DNA from: Paenibacillus sp.
GTDB lineage: Bacteria; Bacillota; Bacilli; Paenibacillales; Paenibacillaceae
DNA length: 64,000 nucleotides
Assembly (NCBI GenBank): GCA_023512345.1
Contig: JAILZT010000006.1
Span: 124,001 to 188,000, forward strand
Direction of reading: 5' to 3'
Part shown: positions 18,378 through 26,417 of the stretch, one piece after another
How the letters are laid out: each line of letters begins with the position of its first letter
Position numbering within the stretch: position 1 is the stretch's first letter
Made by a program: the position numbers and the translations under genes
The notes under the pieces: model-generated
Database searches by the model: none
The model's input: only the letters and a program-made list of their open reading frames with translations
Told to the model about the DNA's origin: nothing

Positions 18378-19778
18378 TTATTGGAGGGGTAAATATAACG
18401 AGAATATGCTCCCTTTTCCCTCAGAGCTTTTTAATGTAATGAAACCTCCGAGAAGCCTGGAAAGATCCCGACTAATCGACAACCCCAGCCCAGTGCCTCC
18501 ATACTGCCGGCTAATCGTCCCGTCTGCCTGCTGAAAAGCTTCAAATATCGTTAGATGTTTATCCTTGGCAATGCCGATCCCGCTATCCTGTACGTCAAAT
18601 ACAATCCAGTCCTTACGATCCTTACTTTCATACCGGGATTCTTCCCGTATATTTAGTGAAACTACACCAGTCTCGGTAAACTTAAAGGCATTAGATAGTA
18701 AATTGCGAAGTATTTGTTGAACCCGTTGGGGATCAGAACTAAAGGTCTCAGGTAATTCATCGCTCATAGTAATCACAAACTCAAGGCCCTTCTGACGAGC
18801 GACTACGCTGAACTGCAAAGCAAGCAGCTCCGGAATTTCACTCACATTCACTTCTTCGCTGCTAATCTCCAATCGTCCCGCTTCCACTTTGGACAGGTCC
18901 AAAATATCATTTATAAGCATCATCAAGTCATCACCTGAACGATGAATGATACTCCCATATAGAACCATTTCTTCTCTGACCAGGGTGGGCTCATTCTCTT
19001 CAATTAATTGAGACAAGTTAATAATACTATTCAGCGGTGTTCTGAGCTCATGTGACATATTGGCTAGAAACTCTGATTTATATTGAGAGGCCAGCATCAG
19101 CTGTTTGGCTCTTTCCTCCATGACAATCTTATTCTTATGAAGCTCTTCGGTTTGGGTGGACAGCAGTTTGTTTGCCCTTTGTATTTGCAAATTCCGTTGT
19201 TGTTCCAAATGAAAATCGCGGATAATCAATGCGAACAACATACTTAGAATCAATCCCGAAGGGAACGTAATCGGCATAATATCAGTTATGTACTTTTGAA
19301 CTGGTATAACTCCAAACATAATAATATCCAACGAATTGACCAAATTCACCACTAAAATGATAGTCAATCCTTTGCTTATCATGGAATAAGAAGAGCGTCG
19401 GCTCCAGAAGCTAAGTCCCGCACAGACAAAACCAAGGATTAATAAATTGAGTACCCCCGCATATGCTGCTGCGTTAACACCAAGAGTAAGCCTCATAAGC
19501 CCCGTTCCTGCACCGATAAGAATTAGAATAAAGGGTTGTGGATAGGCTACCGTCGAGATGATTAAAGGCACAAATCTAAGATCAAAGATTGCATCTCCAC
19601 CCACCCTGAATCCGAAAAAGGAACTGACCCACCCCGCAAAAATCGCCAGTATTACCCAACAAACCAGCTTGATACGTTCTGAAGCATATGTAATCGTGTG
19701 CTTATATAATAAATTTGCTAAATAAGCCAATGTTATAAGTAATGCAGTGTTTACAAAGAATATTTTTAGATAATCCAT
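18378..19778 (-). CDS. Sensor histidine kinase with LytS-like 5TM domain
   Basis: Membrane histidine kinase, 466 aa. The N-terminal 195 residues hold about six helices in the 5TMR-LYT arrangement (for example GWVSSFFGFRVGGDAIFDLR). A coiled linker (200-230) is followed by the HisKA dimerisation domain FLANMSHELRTPLNS with phospho-acceptor His near 242, and a HATPase domain with NLLSNAFKFTE (N box), DSGIGI (G1) and GGTGLGLSI (G2) near the end. Unusually for this sensor domain, the kinase core is of the HisKA class, not the LytS class. No response regulator is adjacent, so it is an orphan. Confidence 0.88.
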   Translation of the reverse strand: MDYLKIFFVNTALLITLAYLANLLYKHTITYASERIKLVCWVILAIFAGWVSSFFGFRVGGDAIFDLRFVPLIISTVAYPQPFILILIGAGTGLMRLTLGVNAAAYAGVLNLLILGFVCAGLSFWSRRSSYSMISKGLTIILVVNLVNSLDIIMFGVIPVQKYITDIMPITFPSGLILSMLFALIIRDFHLEQQRNLQIQRANKLLSTQTEELHKNKIVMEERAKQLMLASQYKSEFLANMSHELRTPLNSIINLSQLIEENEPTLVREEMVLYGSIIHRSGDDLMMLINDILDLSKVEAGRLEISSEEVNVSEIPELLALQFSVVARQKGLEFVITMSDELPETFSSDPQRVQQILRNLLSNAFKFTETGVVSLNIREESRYESKDRKDWIVFDVQDSGIGIAKDKHLTIFEAFQQADGTISRQYGGTGLGLSISRDLSRLLGGFITLKSSEGKGSIFSLYLPLQ

Positions 19779-19867
19779 AGATTCACTCCTGCTATAAATA
19801 CTGAGATTCGACTCTTTTCATATTATAATATCATACAGATACAGGAAGACCATGGCTCTTAAGTTGC

Positions 19868-19907
19868 ATAAAAAGAGCGCAATCAAACTCGATTTGCGCT
19901 CTTTTTA
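19868..19907. terminator. Terminator after the 75-aa gene
   Basis: Nearly perfect stem ATAAAAAGAGCGCAA / TTGCGCTCTTTTTAT with T-runs on both strands, 20 bp beyond the stop at 19927. Confidence 0.8.
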
Positions 19908-19926
19908 TGGAGTGAGAACCAAGGCT

Positions 19927-20154
19927 TTATAGGAAGCCAATTTTTTTGACATCTTCATTCTCACGTTCATTTCGTCTAGTAATCAAAGAGGCATCTATCG
20001 GGCTCACATCAGATTCTTGCCCCATTTCTTGGGGAGGAAGCATATAATATCGGGAATGATACGTACAGAGAACATCACCTTGTTGCGTAAGGATCTTGTT
20101 TTCCTGAATCTCAATAATTCTACCGGTCACCACATGGGACTTATACATCGACAT
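19927..20154 (-). CDS. Hypothetical protein, 75 aa
   Basis: Small soluble protein beginning SMYKSHVVTGRIIEIQENK and ending ENEDVKKIGFL. The first half has the alternating pattern of a small beta-barrel (GRIIEIQENKILTQQGD), and the rest is charged. Strong SD AAGGAGA. Monocistronic with its own terminator. Family not recognised. Confidence 0.55.
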   Translation of the reverse strand: MSMYKSHVVTGRIIEIQENKILTQQGDVLCTYHSRYYMLPPQEMGQESDVSPIDASLITRRNERENEDVKKIGFL

Positions 20155-20411
20155 CGCCTCTCCTTACAATGTGATAAGCTTGCCCGCATATATCGTGATT
20201 TAGAAGCGGATAGAGCGTCCCTAGGGTTACTGCTTTACTAGTTTAGGTTACATATTTTATTTAGTTATTATTACCCGTACATATAAGACCTGAATCCTGC
20301 TAAGAACCAAAAAAGGAGTCGGATTTTGTCACATAATAGTCTTTAAGATAGGTATCTATATATTTTAAAATTTGATATAATTCAGTTGTAAATAAATTAA
20401 TAGACTAATAA

Positions 20412-20425
20412 GTGATTAATTTCAC
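20412..20425. promoter_or_regulatory. Rex/Fnr-like palindrome, distal
   Basis: GTGATTAATTTCAC: perfect GTGA-N6-TCAC. Both Rex (TTGTGAAN4TTCACAA) and Fnr (TGTGAN6TCACA) sites share this core and spacing. It lies about 115 bp upstream of the start predicted from TATAAT at 20522. Confidence 0.5.
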
Positions 20426-20551
20426 ATGAGATTGTTAGGCTGTATGCTAAAATGCCATGTGAACTGAAAGCAGTTATTTAAAATTTTTGATACTTTTTAC
20501 CCAAAAATGTCATGCTGCGTCTATAATGAGGTATTATGAACTAGAAGAAAA

Positions 20552-20586
20552 GTGACAAATGTCATTTATAAAGTGATTTTTATCAC
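20552..20586. promoter_or_regulatory. Two adjacent Rex/Fnr-like palindromes
   Basis: GTGACAAATGTCAT (20552-20565) and GTGATTTTTATCAC (20573-20586). Their centres are 21 bp apart, two helical turns, so two dimers would bind on the same face. Confidence 0.55.
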
Positions 20587-20658
20587 TTCCATTTACTATT
20601 AAAATGTTTTACATTTTAATATATATATTTTAAACTAATTTTTTGGAGGTCATACTTA

Positions 20659-21561
20659 ATGAAAAAAGCATCTGTAATTTTAACGAGTGCACTGGCTCTT
20701 GGTTTACTCGCAGGCTGTGGCAACAACACAAATAACGCCCCGGCTGCAACCAATGCCCCTGCCGAAACAGCGGCTCCTGCTGCTAACGCTACTAACACTG
20801 GCACTGAAGCTGCAAAATACCAAGATGGAACATACTACGGTACTGCAGAAGCTGACGCAAAAACTGGCTGGCAGACTTATGTATTGTTAACTGTAGAAGG
20901 CGGCAAAATTACTAAAGCTGACTGGAACGCATTCAACGTCAACAACGCTGGCGATTTGAAGAAAAAAGTATCCGCAGATGGCAAGTACGGAATGAAAGAA
21001 AAAGGCGGAGCTCAATCCGAATGGCATGAACAAGCAGCTCAAGCTGAAGCATTCTTGATTGAGAAACAAGATCCAGCAGCTATCACAGTAAATGCTGAAG
21101 GTAAAACAGATGCAGTTTCCGGTGTTTCCATGGGAGTTAACGATTTCGTAGCAGCAGCTCAAGCAGCTTTGACTGCAGGCCCTGCAACAGCTGGCGCTCT
21201 TAAAGATGGCGGATACCATGCTGAAGGTGCTGAATTTGATCCTAACAACGGCTTCAAATCCACTGTTGATTTAACTGTTGCTAACGGTAATGTTGTTGCT
21301 GCGAAATTCAGTGGTGTGAACGCTGCTGGTGATGACAAACAACAATACTCCGCTGATGGTAAATACGGTATGAAAGAAAAAGGCGGATCCGCAGCTGAAT
21401 GGCACGAAGAAATTATCGCTGCTCAAAAATACTTCGTTGAAAACAGCGGAGCTGCACCAACACTTAATGAAGAAGGCAAAACAGATGCAATCTCTGGAGT
21501 AACCATCAGCGTTGGGGAATACTTTACATTGGCAGAAAAAGCACTCGAAGGCGCGAAGTAA
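20659..21561 (+). CDS. pplA: FMN-binding lipoprotein with two flavinylation-type domains (PplA-like)
   Basis: Surface electron carrier candidate, 300 aa. Lipoprotein signal ends LLAGC with Cys20, followed by an Ala/Thr/Asn linker (21-50). Two homologous FMN-binding domains (about 51-172 and 185-300) share SADGKYGMKEKGG and EWHE. The covalent FMN motif (D-x-x-S-G-x-T) appears as DAISGVT in domain 2 (acceptor Thr282) and DAVSGVS in domain 1 (Ser157 in the acceptor position). Size, layout and the next gene match Listeria PplA-Ndh2 of flavin-based extracellular electron transfer. SD TTGGAGG. First gene of a four-gene operon. The flavin transferase ApbE/FmnB is not nearby. Confidence 0.85.
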   Translation: MKKASVILTSALALGLLAGCGNNTNNAPAATNAPAETAAPAANATNTGTEAAKYQDGTYYGTAEADAKTGWQTYVLLTVEGGKITKADWNAFNVNNAGDLKKKVSADGKYGMKEKGGAQSEWHEQAAQAEAFLIEKQDPAAITVNAEGKTDAVSGVSMGVNDFVAAAQAALTAGPATAGALKDGGYHAEGAEFDPNNGFKSTVDLTVANGNVVAAKFSGVNAAGDDKQQYSADGKYGMKEKGGSAAEWHEEIIAAQKYFVENSGAAPTLNEEGKTDAISGVTISVGEYFTLAEKALEGAK

Positions 21562-21607
21562 TTCGCGATCCTCTTGCAGCTAATCAGATGAACGAGGTGA
21601 GTTTCTT

Positions 21608-23488
21608 TTGAAGAAAATAGTCATTTTGGGCGGCGGATACGGCGGCGTACTGACGGCCAAAAAACTAGCTAAGAAATTTAAGAACAACAAAGAAATTGAA
21701 ATTAAACTGATCGACCGGAATCCCTATCACACTCTTTTAACTGAGCTGCATGAGGTTGCCGCGAACCGCGCTCCAGAGGATTCGATAAAGATCGATCTGA
21801 AGAAAATTTTTGCAGGGCTTAAAGTGGATGTAGTTCTTGATGAAATCAGCAATATTGATTTTAAAGGTAAAAAACTGCAATCCGATAAAGCTACTTATGC
21901 ATATGATTACCTTGTAATCGGAACAGGAAGCAAACCAACATACTTTGGAATTCCTGGTGCAGAAGAAAACACGTTCTCCTTCTGGTCTTACGATGATGCA
22001 GTAGCTCTGAAACGCCAAACCCGTGATATGTTCACACTGGCAGCGAAGGAAAAGAATGCAGCAGTACGTCGCTCCATGCTTACCTTTGTAGTTGTTGGCG
22101 CTGGATTTACCGGTGTTGAGCTTATTGGTGAAATGGCTGAGTATCGTGAAGATCTATGCAAAGAGTTCTACATCGATCCATCCGAAGTTCGGTTGATCGT
22201 TGCCGATATGGCTCCTAAAGTTCTGCCGATTCTGCCAGAAAAGCTGATTCAGAAAGCTGAGTCCTACCTGCGTAAGATGAATGTAGAAATTGTTACCAAT
22301 GCTAAAATCACTGAAGTAGGCAAAGGCAGTGTTGCTCTCGGCGAGAAAAACGTTGTGGATACACACACAGTTGTTTGGACAGCCGGTGTTGAAGGTTCTG
22401 ACATCGTAGGAAGTCTTGATGTTCAACAACAAGGCCGTAAACGTATTGTTACGAATGAGCATCTGGAAAGTGTGGATCACAAGAACGTTTACGTTGTTGG
22501 TGATAACATCTTCTTTATTCCAGAAGGCGAAACTCGTCCTGTACCGCAAATGGTTGAGAATGCTGAGCAAGCCGCTCCTGTGATTGCTGCCAACATTACT
22601 GCAGACATCAACGGTACGCCTAAAAAGGCATACAAACCAGGCTTCCACGGTACTATGGTATCTATCGGTAGCCGCTATGGTGTAGCAAACGTTGGTCTGC
22701 CAGGTAAATTCTTTATGCTTACCGGGTTCATGGCAATGTTGTCTAAGCATTTCATCAATATGTTCTATCTGTCTCAAGTAGTTGGGTTTAACAAAGTATG
22801 GACGTATATGATGCACGAATTCTTCCATGTCGAGAACCGTAAGAGTTTCCTCGGCGGCTACTTCTCCAAACGTTCACCTAACTTTTGGATCGTTCCGCTG
22901 CGTATGCTGCTTGGTGGTATGTGGGTCTACGAAGGTGTCGACAAGCTCAAAAAAATCTGGGAAGATCCGGATAAGATTTTCCTGATTCCAGCCGCTCCTT
23001 ATGCAACAGATGCAGCTTCGGCAGCAAGCCAAGCAGTAGATGCTGTAAAAGAAACGGTAGATGCTCAATCGGCAGCTTCAGCAGTAACTACTGCTAAAGA
23101 AGCAGTTGAAGCCCTTCCAGTTCCAGGTTTTATCTATGATACAACTAACTGGTTCATGGACCTGATGTTCTACAACCCAGATGGAACTTACACTTTCCTT
23201 GCTAAATGGTTCCAACTTGGTATGGTATGTGCAGAGATCGTCTTCGGTATCATGCTCATCGTGGGTCTGTTCACCGCTATCGCTTCTATCGCTACAATAG
23301 GAATGGCTGTAATGATCTGGTCTACAAAAATGGCTTCCACAGAGATGTTATGGTACGTAGCTGCAGCAATTGCGTGCATCGGCGGATCCGGAAGTACATT
23401 TGGTCTTGACTACTACGTCCTGCCTTGGCTCAAAAAGCAATGGAAGAGGATTCCTTTAGTAAGACGCTGGTATCTGTATACGGATTGA
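21608..23488 (+). CDS. ndh2: Type II NADH dehydrogenase with C-terminal membrane domain (Ndh2-like)
   Basis: Flavoenzyme passing electrons from NADH to quinone without pumping, 626 aa. FAD motif VILGGGYGGVLTAKKL starts at residue 4; NAD-binding motif VVVGAGFTGVELIGEMAEY lies near 163; VVGDN near 297. Ordinary Ndh proteins end near 400 aa. This one continues with helices near 425-445, an Ala-rich linker (DAASAASQAVDAVKETVD) near 463-480 and a DoxX-like membrane part (FQLGMVCAEIVFGIMLIVGL near 535-555). The same extension marks Ndh2 of the Listeria EET locus. Start is TTG with GAGGTGA upstream, 46 bp after pplA. Confidence 0.9.
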   Translation: MKKIVILGGGYGGVLTAKKLAKKFKNNKEIEIKLIDRNPYHTLLTELHEVAANRAPEDSIKIDLKKIFAGLKVDVVLDEISNIDFKGKKLQSDKATYAYDYLVIGTGSKPTYFGIPGAEENTFSFWSYDDAVALKRQTRDMFTLAAKEKNAAVRRSMLTFVVVGAGFTGVELIGEMAEYREDLCKEFYIDPSEVRLIVADMAPKVLPILPEKLIQKAESYLRKMNVEIVTNAKITEVGKGSVALGEKNVVDTHTVVWTAGVEGSDIVGSLDVQQQGRKRIVTNEHLESVDHKNVYVVGDNIFFIPEGETRPVPQMVENAEQAAPVIAANITADINGTPKKAYKPGFHGTMVSIGSRYGVANVGLPGKFFMLTGFMAMLSKHFINMFYLSQVVGFNKVWTYMMHEFFHVENRKSFLGGYFSKRSPNFWIVPLRMLLGGMWVYEGVDKLKKIWEDPDKIFLIPAAPYATDAASAASQAVDAVKETVDAQSAASAVTTAKEAVEALPVPGFIYDTTNWFMDLMFYNPDGTYTFLAKWFQLGMVCAEIVFGIMLIVGLFTAIASIATIGMAVMIWSTKMASTEMLWYVAAAIACIGGSGSTFGLDYYVLPWLKKQWKRIPLVRRWYLYTD

Positions 23489-23688
23489 GATCAGTAATAA
23501 TTTGTACCTCTATGTAGTATTATATAAACAATATATGTAGATACGATGTGTTTGTATAAAAATTAATATATTTATTTCTAGAGTAATGTGTCCTTATGGG
23601 CACATTACTCTCCTTATTTAATAGTGGTTTTGTAGGGATAATCAGGGGATGGTTGCTCCGGCAAAACCGACAAGAAGGAGAGAATCTT

Positions 23689-24138
23689 GTGAACAGACAA
23701 CTCATCGAAGAAAGCCTCCGGTTGCTTCAGGCGGATATTTCACCGATCGCCGGAATTCAGCTTCAGCTCTCTCCGTCGGAATGTGAGCGTCTGCTTGCGT
23801 TACTCGAACGCCATCATGTAGACGACAACCGCAAAGTCATTTTGCTCGGTATCTACCTCATTCTGACATCGGCTGCACAGTTCCATATGGAATGCAGTCC
23901 GCATCATCCCAACCTGACCCGAAGTATATTGGACGGAGATTATTTATATAGCTTTTATCTTCAGTTTGCGGTGAAATACCGAGAACTGGATCTGGTTGCT
24001 TATCTTGCTCCTTCTATTAAAAAAATGCAAATTAGACGGTCAAATGGGAACTTCGCGGAAGAGAATCTGGCTGCTGGAATCGAACAATTCCTAATGGAAG
24101 AACGTAAGCAACAGAGCCGCACAAGCAAAGCCATTTGA
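23689..24138 (+). CDS. Short HepS-like subunit of a polyprenyl diphosphate synthase (putative)
   Basis: 149 aa from the GTG at 23689, which has AAGGAGAG and a six-base gap; the longer frame from 23596 has no SD. The middle resembles heptaprenyl diphosphate synthase component I (HepS, HEPPP_synt_1): ILTSAAQFHMEC, then LDGDYLYSFYLQFAV followed by LAPSIKKMQIR, matching the HepS pattern 'A-G-D-Y-F-S-G-L-Y-Y ... L-A-x-A-I-x-x-I'. It is about 100 aa shorter than Bacillus HepS. It lies 16 bp before the catalytic subunit gene, as hepS does near hepT. If this is wrong, it is an unassigned EET-locus protein. Confidence 0.6.
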   Translation: MNRQLIEESLRLLQADISPIAGIQLQLSPSECERLLALLERHHVDDNRKVILLGIYLILTSAAQFHMECSPHHPNLTRSILDGDYLYSFYLQFAVKYRELDLVAYLAPSIKKMQIRRSNGNFAEENLAAGIEQFLMEERKQQSRTSKAI

Positions 24139-24154
24139 CAGGTGGGATATATAG

Positions 24155-25135
24155 ATGAAATTGCACGAAGCCTTGAATATAGACCTTAAAGGAATTAACC
24201 GTGAAATCGAACAATTAGTGACTCGTGATAAAGATGTACCTAAGCATTCTCAGCTCTCCAGCAGCATCTTGGAGCTCATCGGTTCCGGAGGTAAACGACT
24301 TCGCCCTCTTATGGTCATTGTAGGTAGTCGATTTGGTAGAAAGCCGTCTGGCCGTAGAACCTCACAACTCGCTGCTGCTGCTGAATTTATCCATGCCGCT
24401 TCTTTAGTCCATGACGATATCATTGATTCAGCAGAACTGCGTCGAGGGCAACCGGCTCTACACACCAAGACCGGGATTACATCCGCTGTTCATATCGGTA
24501 ATTATATGTCTGCCCGAGTGATTGAGCTTCTAAGTAAATACAACTCGGACAAAGACCGCTATGTACATGACTTATCATCTGTCGCAACCACTCAGCTTTG
24601 TCTTGGGGAATATCAACAGTTGGAACTTGCCTACGACTATGGGATTTCAATCGAGCAATATTTAGAGAAATCACGTAATAAAACAGCCCTTCTAATGGCT
24701 ACCTGCTTACGAGTTGGTGCTTTATCCACCGAAAGTACAGAGGATATAGCTAATCTGCTGTATCGCTTCGGAGAAGCCTTAGGGATGTCTTTTCAAATAC
24801 AGGATGACCTGCTTGACTTCACCCAGTCAGCGGATATTCTCGGTAAGCCTGCTGGCAGTGACTTACGGAACGGCCAAGTTACGCTACCTGTGCTTTATGC
24901 ACTTCAGGACCCAGAGCTTGGAGCCTTAATTCGTAAGATCAGCCCCACTTCCTCCGACGAAGAAGTCGCTAAAGTACTGGAGCTTATTAATGATAGTGAC
25001 GCCCTATCTCGGGCCGAAGAGATCAGCCAGGACTACCTGGACCAAGCAGCATTAATTGTACAACAGCTATCTGCCTATCCAGCACATGCTGACTTGGCTA
25101 CACTGCTGCGGTATTTTGCAGCACGGGATAGATAG
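24155..25135 (+). CDS. Long-chain polyprenyl diphosphate synthase, HepT-like catalytic subunit
   Basis: Trans-prenyltransferase that builds the isoprenoid tail of a quinone, 326 aa. First Asp-rich motif is LVHDDIIDSAELRRG near residue 88, with small residues at positions -4 and -5 (Ser, Ala), which favours long products; the second is IQDDLLDF near 217. GSGGKRLRPL near 47 binds the diphosphate. SD AGGTGGG. It follows the HepS-like gene by 16 bp and is the last gene before a strong terminator. In the Listeria EET locus the equivalent gene is dmkB, which serves demethylmenaquinone synthesis. Confidence 0.9.
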   Translation: MKLHEALNIDLKGINREIEQLVTRDKDVPKHSQLSSSILELIGSGGKRLRPLMVIVGSRFGRKPSGRRTSQLAAAAEFIHAASLVHDDIIDSAELRRGQPALHTKTGITSAVHIGNYMSARVIELLSKYNSDKDRYVHDLSSVATTQLCLGEYQQLELAYDYGISIEQYLEKSRNKTALLMATCLRVGALSTESTEDIANLLYRFGEALGMSFQIQDDLLDFTQSADILGKPAGSDLRNGQVTLPVLYALQDPELGALIRKISPTSSDEEVAKVLELINDSDALSRAEEISQDYLDQAALIVQQLSAYPAHADLATLLRYFAARDR

Positions 25136-25162
25136 AACTGTTGCACAGCAGCTCATACAATC

Positions 25163-25212
25163 AAAAACGGATACCGCCCATTAGTGGGTTGTGGTATCCG
25201 TTTTTTTATTCC
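25163..25212 (+). terminator. Terminator of the pplA-ndh2 operon
   Basis: Stem AAAAACGGATACC (25163-25175) / GGTATCCGTTTTT (25193-25205), inner GCCCA/TGGGT stem, then TT-rich sequence. It lies 28 bp after the synthase stop. Confidence 0.85.
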
Positions 25213-25369
25213 TTGCCCTTGCTCTTATTGCTAGATAGCGAACGGAGCAAAGCGCACGTGAGTGTGTTTAGCTTACAAAACTTCGTTATTTTACATCGAC
25301 TACCATTATGTTTGAACGTTTAGGTGGAGGGTTAAAGTATTAGAAAAAGCCCTAAACTCGGAGGAATGA

Positions 25370-25660
25370 ATGCGAAAAGTAGACCTGTTTATCCTGCTGC
25401 TTCTAGGGGCTACACCCCTTTTAATTGTTGCCAATATCGCCTTAGCTCAAAATTACTCTGCCAGTCTTATTGAGAACACGGAAGGCATAGGAATTTCAAA
25501 CTCAATCGCTTCCCTCCTAATAGCAGAGGATGGTTGGTCTGTGGATTCATTTAGACAGGCTTGTCATTCGTCAGCGATTCTCGTGATTGTGACTTCACTG
25601 CTCACATTAATTCTTATCATTTTTCGCTTTATTACTTCTAACAATAGTGATAAGAAATAA
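25370..25660 (+). CDS. Small membrane protein, 96 aa, unknown
   Basis: Two predicted membrane helices, about residues 5-27 (LFILLLLGATPLLIVANIAL) and 68-88 (AILVIVTSLLTLILIIF). The loop between (about 28-66) is polar and contains AEDGWSVDSFRQACH. No family is recognised. The SD GGAGG is five bases from the ATG. It lies after the terminator of the EET-like operon, so it is separately transcribed, and is followed by its own hairpin. Confidence 0.55.
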   Translation: MRKVDLFILLLLGATPLLIVANIALAQNYSASLIENTEGIGISNSIASLLIAEDGWSVDSFRQACHSSAILVIVTSLLTLILIIFRFITSNNSDKK

Positions 25661-25682
25661 ATAACCGATCTAACGAATATGC

Positions 25683-25727
25683 AACGAAAGGCTATCCTAG
25701 GTTAAAGGGTAGCCTTTCGTTGTATAT
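25683..25727 (+). terminator. Hairpin after the 96-aa gene
   Basis: Stem AACGAAAGGCTA (25683-25694) / TAGCCTTTCGTT (25710-25721), followed by GTATATT; the T-run is weak. Confidence 0.6.
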
Positions 25728-26221
25728 TACTATATTTTTGGTTCAAAACTAAAACTAGTGTTACCGAAATACCCTAAACCATGGGGCAGAGGAAGAAGAT
25801 CGCTAACTACTTTCACTTCACGCGTCTGCTTATGCGGACTGTACAGCCGCTATTTATGTCTCAAAGGGTCATGTGAATTCCAAGCGGACTCAGGAGACAC
25901 TATTCAATTAAAAACAGCCTCTTTTGGGAAGAAAACGGCTCAATAACGTCTCTGGTGTCCGTATAAGTTCCTAATCGTCCGGTTTTGCTCATATAAGGTC
26001 TTCTCTGTCCGTATACGCACGGGTTCTCTTTAAATTCAGCCAGCCTGTTGGCTAACTCCTACTTTTGAGATGGAACCATACAGTTACCTTCTATTTCTCC
26101 TTTGGGGGTTGGGCTCTTAAAAGCAAGGAAGAAAAGCATCAGCACGCTTTTCTTCCTCCTACCCTCCCCCCGTTGGGTAGGCATGGTTGTCTTTTGTTGT
26201 TAGCCAAAGGACGGTTGGGAC
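25728..26221. other. Gene-free convergent intergenic region
   Basis: No SD-supported ORF. It has several GTCCG-containing stretches (near 25950-26020: GTCCGTATAAG, GTCCGG, GTCCGTATACG) that look like remnants of a dispersed repeat. A strong hairpin GGAAGAAAAGC / GCTTTTCTTCC lies at 26127-26156. The frames that cross it look non-coding. Confidence 0.4.
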
Positions 26222-26395
26222 GGAACGCAGAGGAATTTTGGAACTGGAGAAGCGTCAGCGCTCGCCCGAAAGCTTTCCATAGGAAAGCTCGCTCCGGAAG
26301 CATATGCTATCCTTGGATTTCAACCGCGTAGGCGGTTCCAATCAAGAAATCCAAGGATAACAGCGATCGGAAGTCCAAACATTCCGCCGCAGTGA
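26222..26395. repeat. Structured dispersed repeat, copy 1 (about 174 bp)
   Basis: Imperfect terminal inverted repeats (GGAATTTTGGAACT on the left; CCAAACATTCC on the right) enclose a perfect 14-bp stem (TATCCTTGGATTTC 26309-26322 with its complement near 26346-26360) and an inner AACCGC/GCGGTT stem. Homologous to the repeat at 47857-47991 in the opposite orientation, with an extra hairpin of about 35 bp (AGCTTTCC/GGAAAGCT). Confidence 0.7.
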
Positions 26396-26417
26396 CACTC
26401 ATCCAACCGCCCTGCCT

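Larger units (their letters stand above)
20155..20658. promoter_or_regulatory. Long AT-rich regulatory region upstream of pplA-ndh2
   Basis: 504 bp with no supported ORF. It holds a TATAAT (20522-20527, start expected near 20534) and three GTGA-N6-TCAC/T palindromes listed separately. A perfect dyad ATTAAAATG-N5-CATTTTAAT (20598-20620) lies about 40 bp before the pplA ATG. A second possible promoter (TTTACT 20593-20598, TTTAAT 20616-20621) would place the palindromes upstream instead of downstream of the start. Confidence 0.55.

Noticed and set aside
22154..22828. 224-codon open frame antisense to ndh2
   Set aside because: No SD, His/Asn-rich shadow composition, and the ndh2 frame is clearly coding.
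25758..26331. Short ORFs in the convergent intergenic region
   Set aside because: No SDs and repeat-like sequence; no protein features.
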